A DNA stretch of 64,000 nucleotides from Devosia sp. GTDB taxonomy: Bacteria; Pseudomonadota; Alphaproteobacteria; Rhizobiales; Devosiaceae. Position 1 is the first letter of the stretch. Each line of letters begins with the position of its first letter. Below are positions 25,264-34,017 of the stretch, piece by piece. The position numbers and the translations under genes are program-made. The stretch is from the NCBI RefSeq assembly GCF_028290625.1, contig NZ_JAQGJM010000001.1, forward strand, positions 268,360-332,359, written 5' to 3'. The notes under the pieces are model-generated. The model was given only the letters and a program-made list of their open reading frames with translations. It ran no database searches and was not told the origin of the DNA.

Positions 25264-25827
25264 TCAGCGCAGCCGCACAAAGGGCGACTTAGGCGCATTG
25301 GTGCTGCGGGGGTCCCACAGGCGAGCTGTCGTTTCCTTCTCGTAACCCTTGCCATTGGGATAGGAGATCAGTTCCATCTGCAGGCCCCAGGGCGCCAGGA
25401 AGTAGAGGAAGCTCTCACCGGCGATCTTGCCCTCGGTCTGTGTCAGCGGCGTGCCAAGCAGGCGAACCCCATTCGCTCGCAGGTAGTCAGCCGCAGCGTC
25501 GATGTCATCCACGTAGAAGCACACGTGGTAGCCGCCGATGTCGCTGTTGCGAGCCGCGACGTCCCTCTGGTCGGGCGAACTATACTGAAACAGCTCGTAG
25601 TTGCAGCCATTGCCGCAGCGCAGCAGGGCCACGCCTTCGATCACGGCGTCCGGGTGCACGTTGAGCCGGCCCGCCATATAGGCACCGTCGCCGCCGAAGC
25701 GACCGGTGCTGTAGACAAGCTCGCACCCGATCACATCACGGAAAAAGGCAACCGCCGCGGTAAGGTCCGGCACGGTAATTCCGATATGCTCGGTGCCGCG
25801 CAGGCCAGGCAGACCATTGGGCCGCAT
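25264..25827 (-). CDS. VOC (glyoxalase/dioxygenase) superfamily protein
   Basis: 187 residues from ATG 25827, which has GGAG 8 bases upstream and lies 13 bases after the ABC ATPase stop. Two betaalphabetabetabeta modules are visible: EHIGITVPDLTAAVAFFRDVIG and, later, YHVCFYVDDIDAAADYLRANG, with a terminal WGLQMELISYP that would give the last metal-ligand Glu. VOC enzymes bind a divalent metal and act as lyases, epimerases or dioxygenases. Its place in a sugar-importer operon favours an isomerase/lyase on the imported compound. Confidence 0.85.
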   Translation of the reverse strand: MRPNGLPGLRGTEHIGITVPDLTAAVAFFRDVIGCELVYSTGRFGGDGAYMAGRLNVHPDAVIEGVALLRCGNGCNYELFQYSSPDQRDVAARNSDIGGYHVCFYVDDIDAAADYLRANGVRLLGTPLTQTEGKIAGESFLYFLAPWGLQMELISYPNGKGYEKETTARLWDPRSTNAPKSPFVRLR

Positions 25828-25840
25828 GACAAGTCTCCGA

Positions 25841-26629
25841 TCAGCCCTTGGCACCAGTGATGTAGCTGATGATTTCGTCGGCACTGGAATTGGCCGTTTC
25901 CAAATTGCAAACGATCTTGCCGCGGCGGAAAACGTAGACACGATCGGTGAGCTGCAGCACCTGCTGCATGTTGTGGCTGACCAGCAATACGGCGACACCA
26001 CGTGCCTTCAGGCCCAGGATGATGTCGTGAACATGTTGAGTCTCCTGAAGACCCAGCGCCGCGGTGGGCTCGTCCATGATGATCAACTGCGAGCCCCAAC
26101 CTGCCGCACGCGCAATAGCCACGCCCTGACGCTGTCCGCCCGACAATCCGCCCACCACATCGTTTACGCCGGGAACATTGACGCCAATCTCGCCGAGCAG
26201 CTCCTTGGCGCGTATCGCCATCTTCCGGCGGTTGAGAATGCTCAGGCCGCCGAATTTGAACAGAACTTCCTCGCGCCCCAGAAACAGGTTCGACAGCACG
26301 TCCAGATGCTCGGCCAAGGATAGATCCTGGTACACCGTTTCAATGCCGGCGCTGCGCGCGTCCGTGGGGGTCTTGAAGGTCTGCGGTGCGCCGGAGATAC
26401 GAATCTGCCCTGCCGTCGCGGGCTGCGCGCCAGACAGGATTTTGACGAGCGTCGATTTGCCGGCGCCATTGTCGCCCATGATGCCGACGACTTCACCCGG
26501 GTTTATGTGCAGGTCTGCATCCGATAGCGCATGGATGCCGCCATAGTGCTTGGACAGGCCGATGGCCTCAAGGATTGGCGTTGTCACGGTCTTGCTGTGA
26601 TCGAGCGATGCTACGGAGACTTGGTGCAT
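25841..26629 (-). CDS. Ribose-type (CUT2) ABC transporter ATP-binding protein, single-domain
   Basis: 262 residues. Walker A GDNGAGKS, signature LSGGQRQG, Walker B LIIMDEPTAALG and switch His in VSHN. Unlike RbsA, which fuses two ATPase domains, this is a single domain as in FrcA-type systems. It energises the neighbouring permease. Order on the minus strand: permease, binding protein, ATPase, VOC, Gfo/Idh, unknown. Confidence 0.93.
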   Translation of the reverse strand: MHQVSVASLDHSKTVTTPILEAIGLSKHYGGIHALSDADLHINPGEVVGIMGDNGAGKSTLVKILSGAQPATAGQIRISGAPQTFKTPTDARSAGIETVYQDLSLAEHLDVLSNLFLGREEVLFKFGGLSILNRRKMAIRAKELLGEIGVNVPGVNDVVGGLSGGQRQGVAIARAAGWGSQLIIMDEPTAALGLQETQHVHDIILGLKARGVAVLLVSHNMQQVLQLTDRVYVFRRGKIVCNLETANSSADEIISYITGAKG

Positions 26630-26709
26630 GGTGGCTCCCCTCGAGGGCGACGTGTGCTTGGGTTCGGAGAGTGGTGACCGCGATCTGCGGCCACCACACC
26701 TGGCTCGGA

Positions 26710-27648
26710 TCAGTAGGCGGCTGGGCTAGCTTCGACGTTTTCCGCAGTGACGACCGGAGTGTCGATCAAGATCACGGGCTCGACGGCGCCACCTTCAAGA
26801 GCCGTTTTGACGGTCTGCAGTGCTACTTCGGCCATGGTGGCCGGGCTCTGGTTGATGGTCGCATAGAGGATGCCGTTCTGGATCGCGGCGCGAGCATCCG
26901 CGGGGTAGTCGAGAGCGATGAACTTGACCTCGTCACGACCCTGGGAGTGCGCATATTCCGCGGCGGCGACCAGTTCCGGACCATGGGCCAGCACGGCGTT
27001 CAGCTCGCCCTTGGGGTACTTGCTCAGCCAGCCCTGGATCAGGCTGACAGTCTTGTCGCCCTGCCAGTCATTGGCCTGCTCCTCGACGACCTTGATGCCA
27101 GGCGTGGCATCGAAAATCTCATGCTGCCCCTGGGTGCGGCCGATCTGCGGGCTGGTACCCAGGATGCCGGTCATCAGGGCAACGTTGCCCACACCGTCGA
27201 GCACTTTGACGGCCAGTTCGGCCTGGGTGCGGCCCATCGAGACCTCGTCGGCACCCACATAGGAGGTGGCGTTGGCGTCGGGGGAAAGTGAGTGGCTGAA
27301 CGAGACGACCGGAATGCCGGCCTCGATGGCGCGCTGCACGCTGCCCACGATGCTGTCGGGATCGGCCGGCTGCACGATGATGGCATCGACACCCTGCACG
27401 ATGAACTGCTCCATGGCGGCATTCATCTGCGCGACGTCATTGCGGCCGTCGGCCACGGTGACATCAAAGCCCATCTCGGCGCCCTTGGTCTCGAAGGTCG
27501 AGGTCGCCACGTTGATCCACGGGTCTCCGCCAACGTTGTAGATCAGCACGCCAAGTGTCGGCTTGTCCTGGGCGACGGCAGCCTGGACGGTCAACGCGGC
27601 CGCAGCGAGCATGGTCGCGGTAGTCAAGAGTTTGTTCAACTTGATCAT
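26710..27648 (-). CDS. Ribose-type ABC transporter substrate-binding protein
   Basis: 312 residues with an N-terminal signal peptide ending near VQAAVAQD and a Peripla_BP_4 fold: LGVLIYNVGGDPWINVATSTFE, then VQGVDAIIVQPADPDSI and GIPVVSFSHS. A strong AAGGAGG precedes the ATG. It belongs to the RbsB/XylF-like class for pentoses, hexoses, cyclitols or autoinducer-2. The ligand cannot be told from sequence. Second gene of the operon, 87 bases after the permease. Confidence 0.92.
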   Translation of the reverse strand: MIKLNKLLTTATMLAAAALTVQAAVAQDKPTLGVLIYNVGGDPWINVATSTFETKGAEMGFDVTVADGRNDVAQMNAAMEQFIVQGVDAIIVQPADPDSIVGSVQRAIEAGIPVVSFSHSLSPDANATSYVGADEVSMGRTQAELAVKVLDGVGNVALMTGILGTSPQIGRTQGQHEIFDATPGIKVVEEQANDWQGDKTVSLIQGWLSKYPKGELNAVLAHGPELVAAAEYAHSQGRDEVKFIALDYPADARAAIQNGILYATINQSPATMAEVALQTVKTALEGGAVEPVILIDTPVVTAENVEASPAAY

Positions 27649-27735
27649 CTCATTCCTCCTTGCGTGAAACGTCCGCCAACTGCGTCCGTATTTGTTCGCG
27701 CCGCGCCGGTGTGGTCATGGAGCGAACCAATTTCC

Positions 27736-28755
27736 TCAGGCTTTCCGCTTCTGGCGGCTGGCCTCGTAGCCCACGGCGAACAGCACGCCCAAGCCCATGA
27801 AGGCGGGCTGCCAGAAGGCCGAGATGCTGTAGAGCGTCATGGCGTTGTTCAGCACGGTGAGCGCAAAAATGCCGACGACTGCCGAGCTGATGCCGCCAAC
27901 ACCGCCGGTCAGGGGGGTGCCGCCGATGACCACCGCCGCGATCGACAGCAGCGCCCAGGTCGTGCCGGCCTGCGGGCTTCCTACGCCGGTGATCGAGGTG
28001 AGCATTACGCCGGCAATCCCGGCCGTCAGTCCGCCTATCGCATAGGTGGCGATGATGACGCGGTCGACCTTCACGCCGGCGCGGCTGGTGCCGACCTTGT
28101 TGCTGCCCACCGCATAGATGTGCTGCCCGAAGCGCGTGTAGCGGAGCACCAGATGGAGCCCGACCACGACCACGATGAACACCATGCTCGAGAAGGTCAG
28201 GCCGCCAATGTTGAAGAAGCCCAGTTCGCGCCATTCCCGCGGCAGCGGTGCAATGGGCCGCGCATTGGTCAAGGCATAGAGCACGCCGGTAACCACCGCC
28301 TGCGAACCGAAAGTGGCCACAAACGGATTCATGCCGACTTTTGCGATCAGGCTGCCATTGATCACGCCGACCCCGAGCCCGACGGCGAGCCCCGCAACCA
28401 TGCCGGGAGCAATTCCCATCTGCAACGAGACATAGGCCGCAAGACATCCCGAAGCGGCGGCGGTAGCGCCGACCGAGAGATCGAAGCCGCCAGAAATGAT
28501 CATCAACTGCATTCCGCAGGCGATGACGCCTACCATGGATGCCTGTTGGATGATGTTGAGCAGATTGGCGGGATTGCGGAAACTTGGGTTGGCGATCGCC
28601 AAGGCCAATACCGACAATACCAGCATGACCAACATGACCCGCTGGACGACTGCGGATGGTGTTGGCGGCAGAAGGAGTTGGCGAAGGCGTTTCGACAGCG
28701 TCGATGGGCCAGAATATCCCTGATGGTCCAGAACCTGGTTTGTCGCTTTGCTCAT
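27736..28755 (-). CDS. Ribose-type ABC transporter permease
   Basis: 339 residues from ATG 28755 with GGGGA before it. About 9-10 transmembrane helices, and the CUT2 permease signatures MIISGGFDLSVGA and AVGSNKVGTSRAGVKVDR. Forms a homodimeric channel with the single-domain ATPase. First gene of the minus-strand operon running to 23274. The 320 bases upstream separate it from the module 1 genes, so it probably has its own promoter. Confidence 0.93.
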   Translation of the reverse strand: MSKATNQVLDHQGYSGPSTLSKRLRQLLLPPTPSAVVQRVMLVMLVLSVLALAIANPSFRNPANLLNIIQQASMVGVIACGMQLMIISGGFDLSVGATAAASGCLAAYVSLQMGIAPGMVAGLAVGLGVGVINGSLIAKVGMNPFVATFGSQAVVTGVLYALTNARPIAPLPREWRELGFFNIGGLTFSSMVFIVVVVGLHLVLRYTRFGQHIYAVGSNKVGTSRAGVKVDRVIIATYAIGGLTAGIAGVMLTSITGVGSPQAGTTWALLSIAAVVIGGTPLTGGVGGISSAVVGIFALTVLNNAMTLYSISAFWQPAFMGLGVLFAVGYEASRQKRKA

Positions 28756-29075
28756 GCCATTCCCCAAAATTCTTCGCCGCGGGTGTCTTTGGGGGCCAGT
28801 TGTGCCCTCTGTTACCGCAAGCTTAATCTGGCAAATTGATTGGGCAATTTCGCAGGATGCGCATTTATGAAGCAACTAGACGCACGGCGATTGAGCGGGC
28901 CTTTTGCGGCGCACAGCCGACCGATTTGGGCCTGTTATGGCCACCTAACACGTTGTTATAGATTCCATTTTTGTAGTTCGACCAGAAATGCAACCGCGGG
29001 AGAAAGAGAAATGGAGTCAGCAGGTCTGGGCCTGCCGACTCCACTGAGGTCCTCGCAAGAGAGGAGTGGAGGACG
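28756..29075. other. Intergenic region before the ribose-type ABC operon (320 bases)
   Basis: Holds a strong hairpin (29013-29042) that would terminate the transcript arriving from 29076 and presumably the promoter of the ABC operon nearer 28755. An A/T-rich stretch lies around 28825-28870. No coding frame is convincing. Confidence 0.5.
29013..29042 (-). terminator. Terminator after the 232-residue protein gene
   Basis: Arms GGAGTCAGCAGG (29013-29024) and CCTGCCGACTCC (29031-29042) pair with one mismatch around a 6-base loop. On the minus strand the stem is followed by ATTTCTCTTTCTC, a pyrimidine/T-rich tail. It lies 34 bases after the stop at 29076. Confidence 0.6.
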
Positions 29076-29774
29076 CTATGACGCTGGGTGAAGCTCTATA
29101 GCCATCCAGATCGCGTCCGTATCAGTCCAGCCGCGATGCCATGGATAGGCAAACTCTCGATCGCCGGTCACCCGCACGAGAGGATCGTGCGTGTCGCCGA
29201 CAGCAGTCGTAATCTCGCGATAGAGTGTCGCTACGTCGCGTTCATGGCAAATCTGGATGCGGCCCTGGCCAAAGATCTGCGTATGAATTTCCAGGAACGG
29301 ATGCTCGTTGTGCAGGAAGCAATCGGTCTTGGCCGGCGCCCACCACAGGTTCAGGCGGATGTCGTAGTTGTCGATGAAGTCCCTGGGGTTCTCGGCGTTC
29401 GAAAACGCATAGGGATTGAGCCTGACCTGGCCGACAACGTCATGGGGCGAAATGTAGAGCGGGGTGGTCCGCGGGAATTTGTCGAAACGGTTGCCGAACC
29501 AATCCCAGCCGTCGAACACGACGCCACCCAGATTGGCGTCGTCTGGAATAGCCACGATCGAGACCAGGTCGGCGCTCGCTATGATGCCATCGACCATGAT
29601 CGTCGATTTCCAGGGTGGGATGGTGCCGGGAACCTCGCCCCCGACACGCATCGGCCTGTTCGACAGGTTGGTCACGACCCCACGCGCCTTGTAGTCCCGA
29701 ACGTTCTGGACCACTTCGGCCTTGACGTATTTTCCGTCGAAAGCCAGCGGGCGCGCGCGGTTGGTTTCGGTCAT
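29076..29774 (-). CDS. Uncharacterised His-rich, cupin-like protein in module 1
   Basis: 232 residues from ATG 29774. I do not recognise the family with certainty. The C-terminal half has a run of potential metal ligands in beta-strand-like context: HNEHPFLEIHTQIFGQGRIQ, then GDTHDPL and FAYPWHRGWTDTD. That resembles a double-stranded beta-helix (cupin) metal centre. No signal peptide. It follows the ThDP enzyme by 34 bases and ends before a terminator, so it is the last gene of the HpsN-like / ThDP transcript. An isomerase or dioxygenase role would fit but is inference. Confidence 0.6.
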   Translation of the reverse strand: MTETNRARPLAFDGKYVKAEVVQNVRDYKARGVVTNLSNRPMRVGGEVPGTIPPWKSTIMVDGIIASADLVSIVAIPDDANLGGVVFDGWDWFGNRFDKFPRTTPLYISPHDVVGQVRLNPYAFSNAENPRDFIDNYDIRLNLWWAPAKTDCFLHNEHPFLEIHTQIFGQGRIQICHERDVATLYREITTAVGDTHDPLVRVTGDREFAYPWHRGWTDTDAIWMAIELHPAS

Positions 29775-29808
29775 CTGTTCCCTCACTGGCCAGGCCTGCC
29801 TGCGTTGA

Positions 29809-31611
29809 TCAGAAGCCGCGGCCCTTGACGTACTTGTCACGCAGGTCGCCAAGATACGCCGGGACGGTGATGTCCCACCAGCCGGTGACATGCATGTTCG
29901 AATACGGCCGTTCAAGCGCGGTGATCGCATCGATGACATAGGGCTTGCCCGAGGCCAGCGCGCGCTCGATCGCCGGACCGATTTCGGCCGGGTCGGTGAC
30001 GCGCTCGCCTTCGCAGCCCAGCGCTTTGGCCACGCCAGCGATGTCGGCCATCCAGCTCTTGCCGTCGGGATAGGTGAAGTTCGTGATGATTTCGCGGTCT
30101 TCGCCGAACATGTTCAGCTGCAGGTTGCGGATCGCGCCCCAGCCGCCATTGTTGATGACGAGGAAAATCACTGCCGCGCCCAATTGTGCCGCGGTGGCCA
30201 GTTCGGTGCCGGTCTGCAGGAAGGCGCCGTCACCAAAGATGGCGCAGACCGGAACCTCGGGCTTGCCCAGCTTGGCGCCGATTGCCGCCGGCAGCGCAAA
30301 TCCGATCCCCGAGAAGCCGCCCGGCGTGATGTGCTGGCGCGGGCCATAAACCGGGAATTCGTTGAACACCTGGTTTTGCGGGTTCGAGCTGTCGGTCACC
30401 ACGATGGTGTCGCGCGGCAGGGCCTTGCGGGCCTCCACCAAGACCCGGCTTGCGGTCATTGGCTGCACGTCGGCGGTGCGCAGCGGGCGCAGGAATTCCT
30501 CCCACTCGACCTTGCGGGCCTCCAGTTCCTTGAACTGCTCGGTGTTCTTGTAGTCCCGCGGCTTGCCCTTGGCTTTCAGGCCCTCCAGGATCGCGGCGAG
30601 AACCGCCCTGGCGTCGCCCAGGATGCCGACTTCGACCGGATAGTTCTTGCCGATCTCGAATCCGTCCAGATCGATCTGGATCAGTTTGGTCTTGGGAATG
30701 TCGAAAGTTACGCCCTGCTTGTAGGACGAGGTGATACGGTCCGAGAAGCGACAGCCGATGGCCAGCAGCACGTCGGCCGAACGTGTCATGGCATTGCCGG
30801 GGATCGAGCCCAGATCGCCGCAGGCGCAAGCGAACAGTTCATGATCCTCGGGGAAGGCACTCTTGCCCATGAACGAGGTGGTCACCGGCGCGCCCAGGAA
30901 TTCGGCAATCGCCTTGAGTTCCTCGGTAGCTTCGGCCTGGATCACGCCGCCGCCGGCCAGCAGCACCGGACGATCGGCAGACAGCAGCAGATCGACGGCA
31001 CGGGCGATGTATTCCGGATCGCCGAAGACGCGCGCGGCGGTGCGGCGCGACTTGCCGTCGGTGACCTCGACCTCGGCGGTTTCGGCCTGTACGTCTTGCG
31101 GCACGTTGACGAGAACCGGGCCTTTACGGCCTTCCAGCATGGCGCTGAAGGCCTGTTCCATCATGTTGGGCAGCTGCTCGACATGGCTTGGGTTGAACCA
31201 GCGCTTCACCACAGGCTCGGCCATGCGAGGGAAGTTGTCCGAATGCGGACGATCCAGTTCCTGCAGCAGGCCGCGACCCATCATATAAGTGTGCACGCCG
31301 CCGGTGATGACGATCTGCGGCAACGAGTCGGCAAAGGCCGTGGCGATGCCGGTCAGCGTATTGGTCGCGCCCGGACCGATCGAGGTCACTACACCCGCAA
31401 CCTTGCCCGACGACCGGTAAAAGCCGTCCGCCATGTGCGAGGCGTTCTGTTCGTGCATTGCCGGCAGCAGGTGAATATCGGCTTTGCGATCCACGAACGC
31501 GTCTATCAGCGCGGTGTCGCCATGGCCGGGAATGCCGAAGACATGGGTTACGCCTTCGCGGATCAGTGCATCGACGATGATCTGACCGCCCGTTTTCTTG
31601 CTTGAGCTCAT
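29809..31611 (-). CDS. Thiamine diphosphate-dependent enzyme (acetolactate-synthase-like), module 1
   Basis: 600 residues with the three ThDP domains in order: the Pyr domain with catalytic Glu in AMHEQNASHMADG near residue 54, a central TPP_M domain from about 200 (LLAGGGVIQAEA), and the PP domain with GDGAFLQ...INN, the cofactor-phosphate motif, near 470. Related to acetolactate synthase, IolD and sulfoacetaldehyde acetyltransferase; motifs do not decide among them. No small regulatory subunit is nearby, arguing against branched-chain biosynthesis. It follows the HpsN-like gene by 63 bases. Module 2 has the same pair. Confidence 0.88.
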   Translation of the reverse strand: MSSSKKTGGQIIVDALIREGVTHVFGIPGHGDTALIDAFVDRKADIHLLPAMHEQNASHMADGFYRSSGKVAGVVTSIGPGATNTLTGIATAFADSLPQIVITGGVHTYMMGRGLLQELDRPHSDNFPRMAEPVVKRWFNPSHVEQLPNMMEQAFSAMLEGRKGPVLVNVPQDVQAETAEVEVTDGKSRRTAARVFGDPEYIARAVDLLLSADRPVLLAGGGVIQAEATEELKAIAEFLGAPVTTSFMGKSAFPEDHELFACACGDLGSIPGNAMTRSADVLLAIGCRFSDRITSSYKQGVTFDIPKTKLIQIDLDGFEIGKNYPVEVGILGDARAVLAAILEGLKAKGKPRDYKNTEQFKELEARKVEWEEFLRPLRTADVQPMTASRVLVEARKALPRDTIVVTDSSNPQNQVFNEFPVYGPRQHITPGGFSGIGFALPAAIGAKLGKPEVPVCAIFGDGAFLQTGTELATAAQLGAAVIFLVINNGGWGAIRNLQLNMFGEDREIITNFTYPDGKSWMADIAGVAKALGCEGERVTDPAEIGPAIERALASGKPYVIDAITALERPYSNMHVTGWWDITVPAYLGDLRDKYVKGRGF

Positions 31612-31674
31612 TGCGGATTTTCCTTGGTGTTTTCACGCACGAGCGGTTCCCCAACCACCTCGTCCGGTTGTGAA

Positions 31675-32982
31675 CTATTCGGCAGCAGTTGCGTACGGCA
31701 CGTTCTGGCCGCCGAAGCGGCGCAGGCGGACATTTGCCTGCTCAGCATGGCCGGCGAAGCCTTCCATCATGGACAGCCGCGACGCGTATTCCCCAATGAT
31801 AGCGGAGGCCTCATCGGTGACGATGCGCTGGTAGGTGCAGGTCTTGAGAAATTTGCCGACCCACAGTCCGCCCGTGTGGCGGGCGGCACGCATCGTTGGC
31901 AGCGTGTGGTTGGTGCCGATCACTTTGTCGCCATAGGCGACCGTAGTGCGCGCACCCAGGAACAGGGCGCCATAGTTGCGCATGTTGTTGAGGAAGTAAT
32001 CGTCGTCCTGGGTCATGACTTGCACGTGCTCCGAGGCGATCCTGTCCGCCTCGGCGAGCATCTCCTCGCGCGTGTCGCAGACGATGATCTCGCCATAGTC
32101 TTCCCAGGCCTTGCCCGCAACAGGAGCGGTCGGCAGGATGCTCAGCAGCCGATCGATTTCCAGGAGCGTCTCACGAGCCAGCCGCTCCGAATTGGTGATC
32201 AGTATGGCAGGAGAATTCACGCCATGCTCGGCCTGGCCCAACAGGTCCGTCGCGCAGATTTCGCCATCCACACTCTCGTCGGCAACTATCAGCACCTCGG
32301 TTGGGCCAGCGAACAGGTCTATGCCGACACGCCCGAACAACAGCCGCTTGGCCTCGGCAACATAGGCGTTGCCTGGCCCCGCCAACATATCGACCGGAAC
32401 AATGGTCTCGGTACCGAACGTCATCGCGGCGATAGCTTGCACACCACCCAGCACGTAGATTTCGTCGGCGCCGGCCAGGTGCTGCGCGGCAACGATCAGG
32501 GGGGCTGGTTCGCCATGAAACGGCGGAGCACAGGTGATTACGCGATCGCAGCCAGCCACCTTTGCCGTCAGGACCGACATATGCGCCGACGCTAGCAGCG
32601 GATACTTGCCACCCGGAACGTAGCATCCCACGTTCTGGATCGGAATGTTGCGGTGCCCAAGGATTACCCCTGGAAGCGTCTCAACCTCGATGTCTTGCAG
32701 CGCGTTCTTTTGTACCACGGCGAAATTGCGAACTTGCGTCTGGGCAAACTCGATATCGTCCCGCTGCCGTGTCGACAGGCCTTCCACACAGGCCCTCACT
32801 TCGCTGTCAGTTAGCCGATAAGATTGCCTGTCCAGTCCATCGAATTTGATCGAAAGCTTGCGGATGGCCGCGTCGCCGCCGCGCTCCACTTCATCAAGCA
32901 GGCCCTGCACGGCGCTCGTAATGGCGGCATCGTGAAATTGCCCACCCTTGCTCGCAGCCTTGAGCTTTCTAATCATTTCCAC
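31675..32982 (-). CDS. HpsN / histidinol-dehydrogenase-family dehydrogenase, module 1
   Basis: 435 residues. All histidinol dehydrogenase catalytic elements are visible: DLLGQAEHG (Zn-binding Gln and His), IASEHVQV (Glu-His catalytic pair), [14 protein letters not shown] (Zn Asp) and [10 protein letters not shown] (Zn His). The enzyme class performs two successive NAD+ oxidations, alcohol to aldehyde to acid. Sequence features such as [13 protein letters not shown] and [14 protein letters not shown] are those of the HpsN branch (sulfopropanediol 3-dehydrogenase) rather than biosynthetic HisD, and no his genes are nearby. Divergent from a dedicated HTH regulator. The substrate could be a sulfonate or another terminal polyol/aldehyde. 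Confidence 0.85.
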   Translation of the reverse strand: MEMIRKLKAASKGGQFHDAAITSAVQGLLDEVERGGDAAIRKLSIKFDGLDRQSYRLTDSEVRACVEGLSTRQRDDIEFAQTQVRNFAVVQKNALQDIEVETLPGVILGHRNIPIQNVGCYVPGGKYPLLASAHMSVLTAKVAGCDRVITCAPPFHGEPAPLIVAAQHLAGADEIYVLGGVQAIAAMTFGTETIVPVDMLAGPGNAYVAEAKRLLFGRVGIDLFAGPTEVLIVADESVDGEICATDLLGQAEHGVNSPAILITNSERLARETLLEIDRLLSILPTAPVAGKAWEDYGEIIVCDTREEMLAEADRIASEHVQVMTQDDDYFLNNMRNYGALFLGARTTVAYGDKVIGTNHTLPTMRAARHTGGLWVGKFLKTCTYQRIVTDEASAIIGEYASRLSMMEGFAGHAEQANVRLRRFGGQNVPYATAAE

Positions 32983-33112
32983 ATGCCTCCATGGATCACT
33001 GCTCCGGCCCCGGCACTGAACACGTCAGCGCTCGCATGCGGAGGTGATTGATGATCGACCATTGCCCGGAGGGCTGAAGCACACAATTTCGCAAAGCGTT
33101 GATATTTGGCGC

Positions 33113-33127
33113 AGAATGACGCATTCT
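33113..33127. promoter_or_regulatory. Candidate operator between module 1 genes and their regulator
   Basis: AGAATG-ACG-CATTCT is a perfect 6-base inverted repeat with a 3-base centre in the 175-base divergent gap, 30 bases before the regulator's ATG. Well placed for autoregulation. No copy was found beside the module 2 regulator. Confidence 0.4.
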
Positions 33128-33157
33128 ACGGTACGAACTGCGAAGGGGCGCTCATTG

Positions 33158-33982
33158 ATGAATTCCGAGGGCGAACACACAGCCAATTTCAGCGCCAACT
33201 TGCGCTATCTGTGTGAGCAGCACGGGGCGATTTCGACGATCTGTCGAAACATCAACATCAATCGACAGCAGTTCAATAAGTATCTCTCGGGGCTGCACCT
33301 GCCATCCCCGCAAAATCAACGGATGATCGCAAATTTTTTCGGGATGAGCCCGGCGATATTGTTTTCCGAACCCGACGACTTTCGGATGTTTTTTGAGGGA
33401 AACTACTTTCACGCCATCGAATCGCTGCGAAATTCCAGGAGAATGGGCGACTTCCTGGAGACGGTGCTGTTTGAAGCCAAGTCATCCGATGACGCCCTGC
33501 TCGGAACATACGACCGCTACCACTACTCATCGATCTATAGCGGCAAGATCCTCAAGTCCGCCTTCTGCATCTACCGCCACAAGGATTTTCTGCAGCACTA
33601 TTACGTCGAACGGTTTCCCAGCTACGACAGCCCGGGACGGACTGAGTACGTCTTCAAGTATCATGGGTTTACGATGCCTGTTGCTGGGCGCATTTTTTGT
33701 GTCGACTTCGAAAGTCTGCAAAAAAACGAGCTGACATTTGGCATTTTTGCGCCCGTACAACGGTCATCGAAGAATTTCATGTTCGGCATCACCAGTGGCA
33801 TCGCAGCGTCCATGTTCCGCCAGCCATTTTCGGCGCGGGTCGCCTTGCACTATCGTGGGCCGGGCCTGACCGGCCGCGAGCACCTCAAGGAAATCGGCGT
33901 GCTGGAGAGGACCGATCCGAGCATTCCCAAGGAAGTGTTGCAGTTCCTTGAAAAGGAAGGCGATCTGGTGCGGAGCGCCTGA
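33158..33982 (+). CDS. HTH regulator with uncharacterised C-terminal domain, module 1
   Basis: 274 residues from ATG 33158 (AAGGGG upstream; two earlier in-frame ATGs lack homology). Residues 10-60 form an XRE/lambda-repressor-like HTH with the recognition segment INRQQFNKYLSGLHLPS. The remaining ~200 residues contain blocks shared with the regulator at 56206-56991: YDRYHYSSIYSG, FPSYDSPGRTEYVFKYHG, FESLQKNELTFGIFAPV, GITSGIAAS and DPSIPKEV. No known ligand-binding domain is recognised there. Divergent from the HpsN-like gene, so its likely role is to sense a pathway intermediate and control module 1. Confidence 0.8.
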   Translation: MNSEGEHTANFSANLRYLCEQHGAISTICRNININRQQFNKYLSGLHLPSPQNQRMIANFFGMSPAILFSEPDDFRMFFEGNYFHAIESLRNSRRMGDFLETVLFEAKSSDDALLGTYDRYHYSSIYSGKILKSAFCIYRHKDFLQHYYVERFPSYDSPGRTEYVFKYHGFTMPVAGRIFCVDFESLQKNELTFGIFAPVQRSSKNFMFGITSGIAASMFRQPFSARVALHYRGPGLTGREHLKEIGVLERTDPSIPKEVLQFLEKEGDLVRSA

Positions 33983-34017
33983 GCGCCCACACCAGGATGC
34001 CGACGCAACGTGGCGTA

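Noticed and set aside
29890..31605. A 571-codon plus-strand open frame opposite the module 1 ThDP gene
   Set aside because: Exactly antisense to a complete ThDP enzyme with intact motifs; product is low-complexity and unrecognisable.
29809..31611. Assignment as ilvB (acetolactate synthase for branched-chain amino acids)
   Set aside because: No ilvH/ilvC neighbour and consistent pairing with an HpsN-like gene in two places.
31675..32982. Assignment as histidine-biosynthetic hisD
   Set aside because: No other his genes nearby, two copies in catabolic settings, and sequence features of the HpsN branch.
29809..33982. Firm claim of a sulfonate (DHPS/sulfolactate) degradation operon
   Set aside because: Only HpsN-family resemblance supports it; sulfolactate dehydrogenase, Xsc, phosphotransacetylase and sulfite export genes are not present in the window.
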